Positions 25,001 to 34,919 of a DNA stretch of 64,000 nt are shown piece after piece. The position numbers and the translations under genes were made by a program. The notes under the pieces are model-generated. The model worked only from the letters and a program-made list of their open reading frames with translations. It did no database searches and was not told the origin of the DNA. The stretch is taken from assembly GCA_030549775.1 (NCBI GenBank), contig CM060180.1, positions 33,887,090-33,951,089 on the forward strand, read 5' to 3'. Position 1 is the stretch's first letter. The number at the start of each line of letters is the position of its first letter. The stretch comes from Tamarix chinensis. Its lineage: Eukaryota > Streptophyta > Magnoliopsida > Caryophyllales > Tamaricaceae.

Positions 25001-25568
25001 CCAAGCACAAGGCTTGAATAAATGAAAATACAAAGTGAGAAGGGCATATGGAGAGAGTGAGAAGGGAGAGAGCTGATAAGATTGCTTCACCAACACTTGA
25101 ATAAAGAGGTTGAGTGAAGGTAAAAGGTGTAAAAGAGTTAGTGGGAGGTAATATGAGATGATACAAGTCTAGAATATTATTTAAATGGAAGAGTAAAAAC
25201 AACAATGTGATGTAAAGTAAAGCCCAAAAGGTTGAAGGGATTAACTCAAAAATTCGAAGTAGATAAAACTACAAAAATAATATTTTGGTCAACTATCAAT
25301 CATCTAACCAAATCCTTTGGTAAATTGTTCTCTACCTCGATACCAAATCATCTAGCCTAAAAGCCCCAATTGGTCGCCATCCCCAAAAACTTATTTTCTA
25401 CCATTTTTAACCTAAGAAATCTAATCCATTTTTCCCTATACCAAACATACATAAGATAAAACATCTAACATACATTATCCACATATAACTTCTATGGTCA
25501 AGCTCACAAAAAGTATTGAGTTACACTTAGGTTCTCAATTAAGGTTTATGAAAAACAAAGTATTACGA
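22049..25568 (+). mobile_element. Element C: 3.5-kb non-coding A-H unit inside the R1 3' LTR
   Basis: Starts TGTAATACCCCTATTTTATC and ends ..AAAGTATTACGA (CA to GA in the last dinucleotide). Flanks TGGTT (22044-22048) and TGGTA (25569-25573) match 4/5. The uninterrupted 5' R1 LTR reads across the junction as AATGGTATATC. The early ACTTAGTATAAG...ACTAAGGCTAAAA block is a diverged version of the family hairpin region. A hAT-like MITE sits at 22994-23328. No protein domain was found. Confidence 0.7.
22994..23328. mobile_element. hAT-like MITE inside element C
   Basis: Ends ATTGTAAATGAGTCGAGC and, inverted, GGTTGTAAATGAGTCTAG. The interior is rich in GAGCTTAAGC/AAGCTTGA words in both orientations. 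Possible 8-bp flanks TCACATCT and TTACACCG match 5/8, differing mainly by transitions. About 335 bp, non-coding. Confidence 0.6.
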
Positions 25569-26261
25569 TGGTATACTCTAAGGAAAGGATAGTATGTCCT
25601 ACGAAAGGACACTACACCTAAGGGCTAATCCTTATTAATAAAGGTTTAGTTAGTTAATTATTATTTCCTTAATTATTAAGTTAATTTATCTTAAGGTAAG
25701 AATTATCTTATCATAGGTTATTGAGATAAGAAAAGGTTCAGTAGGATTTTATTTAGTTACTATTTATGAGTTACTAGTCATATGAACATTGTTTTAAGTA
25801 GTACTTGGTTATTAGGGATCAATTAGTCATTATTTAATTGCTTACTTAGTAGCTAAATATCTTATTAGAATATTAGTTGAGATTATATAGAGTTTGATCA
25901 TTTAAGAGTATGACTTATCTTTTGTGCTAGAAGATTAGCTTGAGGAGGTATAATATAACTATATAAATCATGTGTAATCAATGTGGTTAATAAAAGTTTA
26001 TATGAATAAATAATTTAGATTTTCTCTCATTGAAACCGTATATGAGTTTTGTTTGCCTATCTTTACGTTATCTATATGAGTTGTAAACGATCTCTCTCTC
26101 TCTAAATTATATAATCTATGTGTGTGATAATTTAGAAACATCTGGATTATTTTTTGCGTGAGCTTAATTGAGAGTAGTTTTTGAATGTTTGTCATTCACA
26201 TCCATATCCAGCAACCATAAAATTGCCCCATTGACTAAGCATACGCTTCCACCACACATCA

Positions 26262-27639
26262 CATTGCCTTTGGTGTATTAGGGCTTGTAACCACTCTTTT
26301 AAGGCTTAGCATGATCCCCCATCTTTTCTCGAACCTTCCTTACATCCATCACCCTTCTTCTCTTCTTGTATTTAGTTAATGACCCTACTTTTCAAAGTCG
26401 ATATGTATCAAATTTGCAATCTCTTCATACTATCTATTTTGACACTATTTATGTAGAATTTCCACTTAAGCTCAATCTTAAAAGTTACTCATGCATTGAT
26501 CATGTAGGGGGCCTCTCTATTTTCTATATGGTGTCACCACCTCAATTGTGTGTCATATTCTCTAATTAGAAATAGGTTTTAGTGATATTTTTCATCTCAT
26601 TAGCCAAGTGTGTTGTGTACTTTATCATGTTCGTTGCATTCCTCACAATGAGCACTTTTAATGGAGCATAGCTAGCCTTGACTGATATAAGCTTCTTCCT
26701 CCATGATCTCCATCACAAGTAGAACATTACACACCTTTATCTCCTATTAGAGTTTCTTTACAAGCACATTCATGAAGGTGGATATGCCATCATCCACTCC
26801 TTTTGCTTGATAAGCTATGTCGTGACCTTTCATTTCATTTAACAAATCCACTCTTCTATCTAAGGTGGATATGCCATCGTCCACTCTTTTCTAAGAGGTG
26901 GATACACCCTTCATGTCTCCTTCTACCATGTGCTCCAAGCACTCAAGGAAATTTACCAAGGTTATCTCATGGCCATCAAAGGTACAACAATGACTCTTGG
27001 ATTTACTTATTCTTCTCATCACATGACAACAAAACACCATACCTCTTATCACATCCAACATGAGTAAGTTGTAATTGTTTTGGGTGTTGTACACTAACCA
27101 TCGTGTGCTCCTGTACCTCGTGTATTGATACCACCCGTCACATACTAACATTCCCATGCCAACTATGCACAACACTTAGTATTTTTCTACCCATTAAAAG
27201 ATTAAGTGAACCCCTACCTCATTATTAAAGCATCTAAATAAAATTTATTTAAAATGTTATTACCACTACTCCTACACCTGTATATGAAAATTAGATTTGT
27301 AACACATGACGTTATTTATAGTTTACGTACCGTTATCGGTGTATAATGCATTTTTGAGGTATTATTTGTTCATTAGTAGGGGTGGGGGGAATCAATCTTC
27401 ACTTTGCAATCCTACACGATGAAAAAGTATTTTAAACAATCAATTGATGAATACCTACGAGAAAAGAATCCTATACGATACTTATTTGAACGAGGGCCCC
27501 CATTGAGGGCTTCCCTTTCGATATCTTACCAAGAAAACCGTGGGCTGAACACACCCAACTCTGCCTATCTATATGTATCTATCCATTAAAGCGAATCGCG
27601 TATATATGTCATTAACTCATACATGATATATAGACGGAG
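26262..27639. other. Intergenic stretch upstream of the host gene, no gene recognised
   Basis: The minus frame at 26891-27175 (94 residues) and neighbouring broken frames do not give a domain I can name. The phrase GGTGGATATGCCATC is repeated near 26778 and 26862. The region could be a decayed retroelement fragment. Confidence 0.35.
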
Positions 27640-28199
27640 GTAGGCGTGGGGTGGGCTACTTTATATTCATGTTGGCGTGGTCCGTCCGTCCGAATAGAAA
27701 TATGAAAAAGAAATTGAAATCCTGAGAACGATTTTTTAACCATCGGAGCGATGCGAAAGGAAAGAATCTAATGGACCTCGGTTATTGGTTGTACACCGCG
27801 GGGTAGTGATTGGCGGTCCAAAGTGTCCAATGAATGTCTCGTTCGTGAAATTAAAACGGAACCCAAGAATTTAACGAAGGACTTTTTAGATATTTTTTTT
27901 TTTGCTGCTTCCTATAGTGTTATTCCGGCTTCGAGCCGCTGTCCCAAAACTGATGAAACCCCACCCAAATTTGAAAGGAGGGTCTTTGAGACCTTATTAT
28001 CTCTTTAGTCCCGTCCCGACACCTCCTCCTAAGTCCTCCTAACCCCTCACCCCCCCGCCCCGGGTCTTCTGTACTCTTAAAAAAAAAAAAGAAGAAAGAG
28101 GTCCAATTCGTTTTTTCGCCAATCCATCCAAACGGACCAAGCCCAATTATCGGTCTCCTCCCTCTCCCCTCTCTCTCCCCCCCTCCCCGCCTCACCTCC
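27640..28199 (+). promoter_or_regulatory. Putative promoter of the BED/hAT-derived gene
   Basis: CCAAT-type boxes appear as ATTGG at 27784-27788 and 27809-27813 and as CCAAT at 27827-27831. A dense pyrimidine patch (CTCTCCCCTCTCTCTCCC-like, about 28152-28205) precedes the likely start site, as in many TATA-less plant promoters. No clear TATA box is seen. The start site is inferred from the leader and donor position only. Confidence 0.4.
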
Positions 28200-28347
28200 C
28201 TCCTCGAAGGAAGAAAACCCTAGATCTCGCTTCCGTCGACGGTGACGCCGGAGCTTCTCCTCCGTCCGAGCCTCTGATCCGATCTCGTATCCTGGCTCCT
28301 TTGTTTTTACTTTCGGATTAATTTCGTTCGGCTATCGGTGTTCTTCC
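28200..28347 (+). other. Non-coding first exon (5' UTR) of the host gene
   Basis: GC-rich leader with a telo-box AAACCCTAG (28215-28223), a motif common in 5' regions of broadly expressed plant genes. It ends in a strong donor, TTCTTCC|GTAAGT, at 28348. The exact 5' end is inferred. Confidence 0.55.
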
Positions 28348-30052
28348 GTAAGTCTCTACTCTAGCTTGCTTCTCTCTCTGTTAGACTGTTTATTTTAGCC
28401 TGGGGAGATTTTGATTTTCATGTGCTTGGGTTCCGATTCGCGTACGATGTGAGTTTCGATTTGGTTTTGTTGTTTTGATGTGCCTCTAAGATTTAAGGGT
28501 TTTTTTTTTATACATATTTGTTTTATCTGGTTTAGTGTTTCCTGTTTCCCGTACTGGTATCGTTATTTGATTGATTAGGTCTGTTCGCTCTATTTTGTTG
28601 TCGAAATTTGAAAATCTTATGGAATTCTCGTCTTAGCTGATCGATCTTTTACCTCAGCTCTCTTTCCCTTTATAGTTTTGGGTTATTTTTGAATCTGGCG
28701 TGTTTCGTTTTCGTTTACGATTGTTTCGTTTCTATGTTGGCCGTCCAGTTGATCTGGGCTTTCCTTTACTTCTTCTTCGTGAGGATTTTTTTTTCCCCCT
28801 TTCTTTATCTTTTAATTTTTAATTTCTTTCAAGTTTTGGGAACCAGATTCATAATCACAAGCACAACAAGAGGCCCATCCCAACCTTTTCATTTTCGGCG
28901 GAAAAGAGTATGTGTAAACCTTGACGTGTTTTTTTGATGGAGTATATCTCCTCAAATCAGTTCGATCTGTGTTCTTTTGATTGTCGATTGTTTTGTTCGT
29001 CGAGCCCAGAATTGCTGTAGGCAGGCCTTAAAGGGGGTTGTTATCGAATTTACTAGTTTGTCCTTTAAAGTTAAATACCCATAACTCCGCTCCTCCTCCC
29101 CCCCCCCCACCCTTTTTTTTCTGTTTGTTTTATTTGTTCCTCTCCCGCGTTCACGGGCTTCTTACTGTTTGGGCCTGTTTAAGTATGGTCCGTGAGACCG
29201 TGACACAAACAGGGACAACGTTACTGTTATTTATCGTCTCATATCGTATCATATAACAATCAATCCCCTCGTATCTTATGATCCAAAACGAAAACAATAA
29301 CAAAAATCTTCATCTTCTTCGTTTTGATTGCTTCGGTATGCTTCTTTTACGAGTTACGAATTCGGTTCAATTGTTCCGAACTGGCTCTCTCTCTCTCTCT
29401 CTCTCTTGTTTTCTCGCAGCCCATCACGACCCAATTTTGTCTCTCGTATCTTGTAGCTCCTGTCTTGTTTGCCTGTGCCCTCGTGTATCTCACTCGCTAA
29501 GCCCCTCAAGACCAGATGGGCCCGGCTGATCCCTGGCGATCAGGAAAACCCGAAACCTTGTACCTTTTCAGTAATATTAACCCCCCTTTCTTATAATAAT
29601 ATTGTTATATGAATGATGTGATGTTCGCCGAATAGGAATTTGGAGGGTTCTGTTCTTTGGTGTCTGTTTGTGTTGGTACTATATTATTGTTGTTATAATA
29701 TTATGTGTGTGTGCATTTACTATGGTGAACCAGAACCACCCTGGACTATTTTGGTATGAGCTCCGTGGAAATGAGTTTGGTATGTGCAAGACTTTGAGAA
29801 TTCCAGATTATCTTGTTAGCATGTCGTGAAAATTTGATGAGTTCCCCCAGGGGGTGCTCTATAGATTGTTTTTAATCTTATTTGGCGTGTCATACATTTG
29901 GTGTACGGCTGGTTAAATGAGTTTTTAGTGGCTAACTGTTTGCATCGGCTGGGCAATCACTTGGTTTTTAGTTTTTGTCTGTTCCTGTTGATCTGTGTCC
30001 ACGTATTGGAAGCTAATTATGAGGACTTTTTGTCCATTGTTGCGTGTTGCAG
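28348..30052 (+). other. 1.7-kb 5'-UTR intron
   Basis: Donor GTAAGT at 28348 and acceptor TGCGTGTTGCAG ending at 30052, 19 bases before the ATG. The interior is T-rich, as expected for a plant intron. It carries a (CT)n run near 29388-29406 and C and T homopolymers near 29100-29120. Small open frames inside it (28689-28937, 29038-29256, 29278-29529) have no domains. Long leader introns often raise expression in plants; that role is inferred here. Confidence 0.6.
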
Positions 30053-30071
30053 GATCTCAAGTTAATCCCTT

Positions 30072-32885
30072 ATGGCTACCGCTCACGAGAACAGTGGGGT
30101 AGTGGCTCAGGATCATGTGAAGTCGGAGCCAGTGAAGACTGAGCCTGTGCATCAAGAACTTCCTAATGAAAACTCTGTGAGCTCCGAACTGGACCATCCT
30201 CAGCCGCTCAGCCCAGAGCAGGTTGATATGGAGCCAATGAGCGCAGAGCATGTGAATCCCGATCATGTCAACCAGCAGCCAGACCACTCTGAGCTTGTGC
30301 ACTCACAGCCTGTTGGTGCAGAACATGCACACTCAGAGCCTGCCAATTCGGATTATGCCCAGTCAGAGCCTGTCAGTGTAGAGTTTTCTCCTTCTGAGCC
30401 AGTCAATTCCAAAGTTGTCCATTCTGAGCAGGTCAATTCCGAACTTATCCATTCTGAGCCGGTCAATTCAGAACATGTCCATTCTGAGCCGGTCAATTCA
30501 GAACTCGCCCATTCTGAGCCGGTCAATACTGAGCTCGCCCATTCTGAGCCTGTTAGCTCAGGTCAACAGCTTGATCACCCTGAGCTGGGTGATTCACAGC
30601 CCATCAATGCTGAGATGCATATGGAACCCTCTCATCAGAACAATGAGTTGGTCCCTCACGAGGACATTCATGCAGACCCAATGAACACAGATCCGGTGGG
30701 TTCAGGATTTGATAATCAGCACCCAATTAGTTCAGAGATGATAGATTCGCAGATGATCACTTCAGACATGTACCACCCACAAATGGTTGATTCAGAGATG
30801 GTTCATCCCCATCCAATGGGCACCGAGCTTGTTGCCTCACATCCAATGGATTCACAGTTTGTTGGTTCGCAGCTAGATGGTTCGGAACCTTCTGCTAATT
30901 ATGAGCTGGTTCCTCTGGAGCCTGCTAATCCTGAGACACAGCCCAACAAACGTCGGAAGAAGAAATCCATTGTGTGGGAACACTTCACCATTGAAAACGT
31001 GGGTGCGGGTTGCAGAAGGGCTTGTTGCAAAGTGTGCAAGCAGTCGTTTGCATACAGCACTGGCTCCAAGGTTGCCGGTACCAGCCACCTCAAGCGTCAC
31101 ATTGCTAAGGGAACTTGCCCAGTGATCCTTCGTCAGCAGGAAAGAAGTCAGTTGACTCCTTATATGCCAAGGGCTAATGGAGCTGAGGGTGCTGCTGCTT
31201 CTGAACCACCCAAAAGACGGTACAGGAGCTCGTCTTCACCTTACCTCATATTTGATCAGGATCGTTGCCGCCACGAGATTGCTAAGATGATCATCATGCA
31301 TGATTACCCACTTCACATGGTTGAACATCCTGGCTTTGTTGCCTTTGTCCAGAATCTCCAGCCTCGTTTTGATATGGTGAACTTTGACACTGTCCGAGGG
31401 GATTGTGTGGCCACTTACCTTAGGGAAAAGCAAAAGCTGCAGAAGTTTATGGATGGCATGCCTGGACGTATCAGCCTTAGCCTGGACATGTGGACTTCGA
31501 CTCAGACGACAGGCTATGTATTCTTGACTGGGCAGTTTATCGACAATGAATGGAAGTTGCATAGGCGGCTTCTTAATGTTGTCATGGAGCCGTTTCCTGA
31601 GTCGGACACATCCCTTAGCCATGCTGTTTATGCTTGTCTTTCCTACTGGACTGTGGACAACAAATTGGCATCCATCACTTTCAATCAGTCTCCTAGTGAC
31701 ACGGGCCTTGAACATCTTAGGGCACTGCTCGCTGTTAAGAATCCTTTAATTTTGAACGGCCAGCTGTTGATAAAGAACTGCCTTGCCCGTACATTGAGTA
31801 CCTTGGCTCAAGATGTGCTGGCAGCAGGACTAGAAACTGTCAAGAAGATCCGTTCAAGTGTCAAGTACGTGAAAACATCAGATAATCACGAGGAAAAGTT
31901 CCTTGAATTGAAGCAACAACTTCAAGTACCAAGTGAGAAGAATCTGTGTCTTGACAATTTGACCAAGTGGAACACAACATACGAGATGCTTCTTGCTGCT
32001 TCCGAGTTGAAGGAAGTTTTCTCCTGCCTAGATACGTCTGATCCTGATTACAGGGATGCACCATCTGTGGAGGATTGGAAGCGAGTCGAGGATATATGTA
32101 CATACCTCAAACTTCTTTATGAGACTGCGAACTTGCTCACATCAAAGACCTGTCCTCCTTCAAATGTATTTTTCCATGAGATCTGGAAGATTCAGTTAGA
32201 GTTGGGACGTGCTTCTTCAAGTGATGATTCTTTTGTTAGTGGTCTTGCCAAATCTCTGCAAGAGAGGTTTCATAAATACTGGCAGAACTCTTGTCTTATT
32301 TTAGCTGTCGCCGTTGCTATGGATCCCAGGTTCAAGATGAAACTTGTCGAGTTCAGCTTCACAAAACTCTTTGGCGAAGATGCCCCTGGATACATCCGGG
32401 TGGTGGATGCAGGTATCCATGAACTTTTCGATGAGTATGGGACGCTTCCTCTGCCTCTGACGCCAGCCTATGCAGAGGATGGGGGCACTGCTAACGTGAA
32501 GACCAATGAACAGCAAGGAGGAGTTAATGGTCTGACTGATTTCGATATGTATATAATGGAGACAACCAACCAACAAAACAAGTCCGAGTTAGATCTCTAC
32601 CTGGAGGAGTCCCTATTGCCTCGTATCCCTGACTTTGATGTCCTAGGTTGGTGGAAGCTGAACAAGGTCAAGTATCCAACACTATCCAATATGGCACGTG
32701 ATATTCTGTCCATTCCACTATGCACCGTGGGCCCTGACTTGGTGTTCGACACCGTGACTAGAGAAATGGACCAGTACCGATGCTCTTTGAGGACGGAGAC
32801 GTTAGAGGCACTCGTATGTGCAAAAGATTGGCTGCAGCATGAATCAACGGAAGCCCCCATAGCGCCGGTGAAAATGGAACTCTGA
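30072..32885 (+). CDS. BED zinc finger / hAT-transposase-derived protein (DAYSLEEPER/RICESLEEPER-like)
   Basis: A 937-residue protein in a single coding exon. Residues about 14-290 are an acidic SEPVxSE-rich extension; six 10-residue units are encoded by exact 30-bp DNA repeats at 30391-30570. A basic NKRRKKK (292-298) looks like a nuclear signal. The BED zinc finger follows: W302, C319-x2-C322, H339-x3-H343, C349. The hAT RNase-H-like core starts with SLSLDMWTS (D472) and includes TKWNTTYEML (W633). A DUF4413-like segment lies around 710-810 and the C-terminal dimerisation domain around 837-927 (LDLYLEE, ..LGWWKLN..YPTLSNMARDIL..EALVCAKDWL). The stretch where hAT transposases have CAHILNL reads NCLARTLSTL, so transposase activity is unlikely. 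Family members act as nuclear DNA-binding regulators needed for normal development. No transposon ends flank the gene. The start at 30072 is the first ATG after the acceptor. Confidence 0.93.
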   Translation: MATAHENSGVVAQDHVKSEPVKTEPVHQELPNENSVSSELDHPQPLSPEQVDMEPMSAEHVNPDHVNQQPDHSELVHSQPVGAEHAHSEPANSDYAQSEPVSVEFSPSEPVNSKVVHSEQVNSELIHSEPVNSEHVHSEPVNSELAHSEPVNTELAHSEPVSSGQQLDHPELGDSQPINAEMHMEPSHQNNELVPHEDIHADPMNTDPVGSGFDNQHPISSEMIDSQMITSDMYHPQMVDSEMVHPHPMGTELVASHPMDSQFVGSQLDGSEPSANYELVPLEPANPETQPNKRRKKKSIVWEHFTIENVGAGCRRACCKVCKQSFAYSTGSKVAGTSHLKRHIAKGTCPVILRQQERSQLTPYMPRANGAEGAAASEPPKRRYRSSSSPYLIFDQDRCRHEIAKMIIMHDYPLHMVEHPGFVAFVQNLQPRFDMVNFDTVRGDCVATYLREKQKLQKFMDGMPGRISLSLDMWTSTQTTGYVFLTGQFIDNEWKLHRRLLNVVMEPFPESDTSLSHAVYACLSYWTVDNKLASITFNQSPSDTGLEHLRALLAVKNPLILNGQLLIKNCLARTLSTLAQDVLAAGLETVKKIRSSVKYVKTSDNHEEKFLELKQQLQVPSEKNLCLDNLTKWNTTYEMLLAASELKEVFSCLDTSDPDYRDAPSVEDWKRVEDICTYLKLLYETANLLTSKTCPPSNVFFHEIWKIQLELGRASSSDDSFVSGLAKSLQERFHKYWQNSCLILAVAVAMDPRFKMKLVEFSFTKLFGEDAPGYIRVVDAGIHELFDEYGTLPLPLTPAYAEDGGTANVKTNEQQGGVNGLTDFDMYIMETTNQQNKSELDLYLEESLLPRIPDFDVLGWWKLNKVKYPTLSNMARDILSIPLCTVGPDLVFDTVTREMDQYRCSLRTETLEALVCAKDWLQHESTEAPIAPVKMEL
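30391..30570 (+). repeat. In-frame 30-bp coding minisatellite
   Basis: Six consecutive 30-bp units start at 30391, 30421, 30451, 30481, 30511 and 30541, each beginning (A/C)TTCTGAGC and encoding HSEPVNSE-type decapeptides. Units 3 and 4 are nearly identical, while the outer units are more diverged. Confidence 0.9.
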
Positions 32886-33550
32886 ATATGGTAGGTAGTT
32901 TAGAAAGTGGTCGAATTTAGAGCAATTTTAGTGTTTGAATTTCTTCTGCACTCTCTTGTTACTCGCTGTGAAAATGTTTTTCTTGTGGATCTAGGTAACC
33001 GTGAGATTGTACCTTATATAATTCAGGGATTTGTTTTATATGTTTGGACTTGTTGAATGAGTAGCTTATTTGAAATGGTATTTGTTGCTCCTTGGAGGGG
33101 CAACTCCTTTCATGTGGACGGACTCTGAATGACTCCGGTGTGTATGTGTAGTACTTTTAGTTCTGGTTTGGGTATTTCAGTTTCAGGGGCCTTTATTTTG
33201 GAGGGCTGTACTTCGAATTGTAGGATCGGTTGACTTTTCTGGATGAGAAGAAAAATCGCCGTTGTGCACTTGTTCTTGGGTTGGACTTGGATGAGGCTAG
33301 GACACGGGTCGTCAGCCTAGTCTTAATGTGATAGCGCAGCAGGTGGGAGGTTTTAGGCTTTGCGAAATGTTTGACCATGTTCTGACTTCTGAGTTATGGG
33401 TAAGGAAAAGATGGGGAAATTTGAGTATGGACACATGCTAACCTGGAAACTACAAAATCGTGGGCTACATCTGAATGATGGACTGAAAATAACACAAGAA
33501 AAAGGTTACTCATGTCCAAAGACCAAAGGAGTACTACATGCAGATATAAC
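32886..33550 (+). other. 3' UTR and downstream flank of the host gene
   Basis: The first 200 bases are T-rich with TTATATAATT and TTGTTTTATATG, plausible plant far-upstream/polyadenylation context, but no AATAAA stands out. The rest has no recognised feature; the open frames at 33193-33378 and 33396-33599 show no domain. It ends in GATATAAC, the left target duplication of the next MITE. Confidence 0.5.
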
Positions 33551-34087
33551 TAGAGCTGTGCAAAAAATTCGGGATTCGAAAATCCGATCTAATATTTAAA
33601 AATTCGATTTGATATTTTGGATATTTGAATTGATTTTATTCTAAAAGGATATCCGACATTCGGATATCCCTTTTTTTTTGGATTATCCGATCCAAAAAAA
33701 TATTCGATATTTTATTGATTATTTTAATAATACATCATATTATTATGTTTTTATAGTTTTAAGTTTTAAAATTTTATTTATTTTTATATTTTAAATATTT
33801 ATAATAATATTTTAATACTTCTTTTAGATAAAATAAGATATTTATATAAATATAGATATGAATATTTATTGATATACGATCTTTATTTTTAAAAATATTC
33901 TAACAAAAGTTATTAAAATTGATAAAATAGTATTTTTATACGGATATTGGATATATTCGAATCCGGTCTATATTCAGTCTGTATTTTTTGGATATCCGCA
34001 TCCCGAATATCCGGTTTAAAAAATACTGAGCAGATGTCCGAAAAAAATATTCGAATGGATACGGATATCCGATTTTGTACACCACTA
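33551..34087. mobile_element. hAT-type MITE (537 bp)
   Basis: Ends TAGAGCTGTGCAAAAAATTC and, inverted, TAGTGGTGTACAAAATCGG. Flanking 8-bp duplications are GATATAAC (33543-33550) and GATACAAC (34088-34095), 7/8 identical. The interior is rich in GGATATCCGA words in both orientations and is AT-rich. TAGnG termini with 8-bp duplications indicate the hAT superfamily. Non-coding. Confidence 0.85.
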
Positions 34088-34502
34088 GATACAACACTTG
34101 CTCCATTGCCGCGGGGTTTCGTGTTGCGGTCACAGTGGGAGTGTGGATCGATGGGGCCACGTGCTTTGGGCCAAAAGCAAAGAAGATCGGATATGCTCTA
34201 GCAGTCAGCCTTGGGCGTCATGAACGTTGTGTTGGAGAATGCCAATAGTTTCAAAGTTGAAGGCTTGAAGCTACTATTGGGCACAAATTTGACCAAGGCT
34301 TGCTTATGGCCGCATGTGAAGGAATGACCATTGTGCTCTTTTTGTCTAAATGTTGCGGAAAGCGATTGTTTATCGATGAATTTGTGCGATTTATACTATA
34401 TTATGAGTCCAAGCACCTGCATGTAATCGCTTATATATACACATATATATACAATTGCATATATATAATTCTTGCAATAAATAATTGGTATGATTTTGAG
34501 GG
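34088..34502. other. Spacer between the MITE and the LINE, nothing recognised
   Basis: Includes an (AT)-rich TATATATACA stretch near 34432-34460. The small open frames at 34300-34521 have no domain. It ends at the poly-T run that marks the LINE tail. Confidence 0.4.
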
Positions 34503-34919
34503 TTTTTTTTTTGTTAATTAGCAGTGCACAAAAGTACAAAATAACATACAAATCAACAAAAGCCACAAATGCCACACTGTCACCCCGACAAGTAAGAAAC
34601 ATAAGAAAACCTTCTAACTCAACTAGGCTTGAACATTATGGACTACATCGTCCGATCTGTAAAAAAATTATTTTCTACCGTTTTTAATCCAAAAACTAAT
34701 TCTCATATTGATAAGTATAAGCTTCCATCCACTGCAAACTTCAATATTATCGAACATTCTTTTATTTTTGAACTTTCAAATGGTGCTCATAATAGCAAAA
34801 AAGGTTGTTTGTCAAATCTCCCCCTCATACCCTTACCGATGACTCCTAGCCAAGCAGTAGTGTTGTTTTTAATTGACTTGGGTATCACCCAGAAGTATTC
34901 AACTCAATCACAAATGTCA

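Larger units (their letters stand above)
15598..26261 (+). mobile_element. R1: short non-autonomous LTR retrotransposon with an insertion in each LTR
   Basis: Two LTR copies, 15598-21175 (split by B) and 21949-26261 (split by C), flank only 773 bp of internal DNA. With B and C removed the LTRs are about 764 and 788 bp and align along their length, both including ATTGTACCCTAC(A/C)AGTGAA and TGTGCTAGAAGATT. A PBS-like TGGCATCAAAGA (21179-21190) resembles the initiator-Met type TGGTATCAGAGC. A purine tract AAAAAGGAAAGAA (about 21936-21948) precedes the 3' LTR. Flanks CCTTG (15593-15597) and CATTG (26262-26266) match 4/5. The internal part has no intact gag or pol, so any mobility would have been in trans. 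Confidence 0.75.
21949..26261 (+). repeat. R1 3' LTR (interrupted by element C)
   Basis: Segments 21949-22048 and 25574-26261. It ends ..CCACACATCA. It differs from the 5' copy at many positions, including a CT-dinucleotide run near 26092-26102, so R1 is an old insertion. Confidence 0.7.

Noticed and set aside
26891..27175. 94-codon minus-strand gene upstream of the host gene
   Set aside because: No recognisable domain, flanking frames full of stops, and a locally repeated phrase. Possibly an old retroelement fragment.
30057..30302. Minus-strand open frames over the host gene (also 31236-31715 and others)
   Set aside because: These are shadows of the strongly supported 937-residue plus-strand frame, with no domains of their own.
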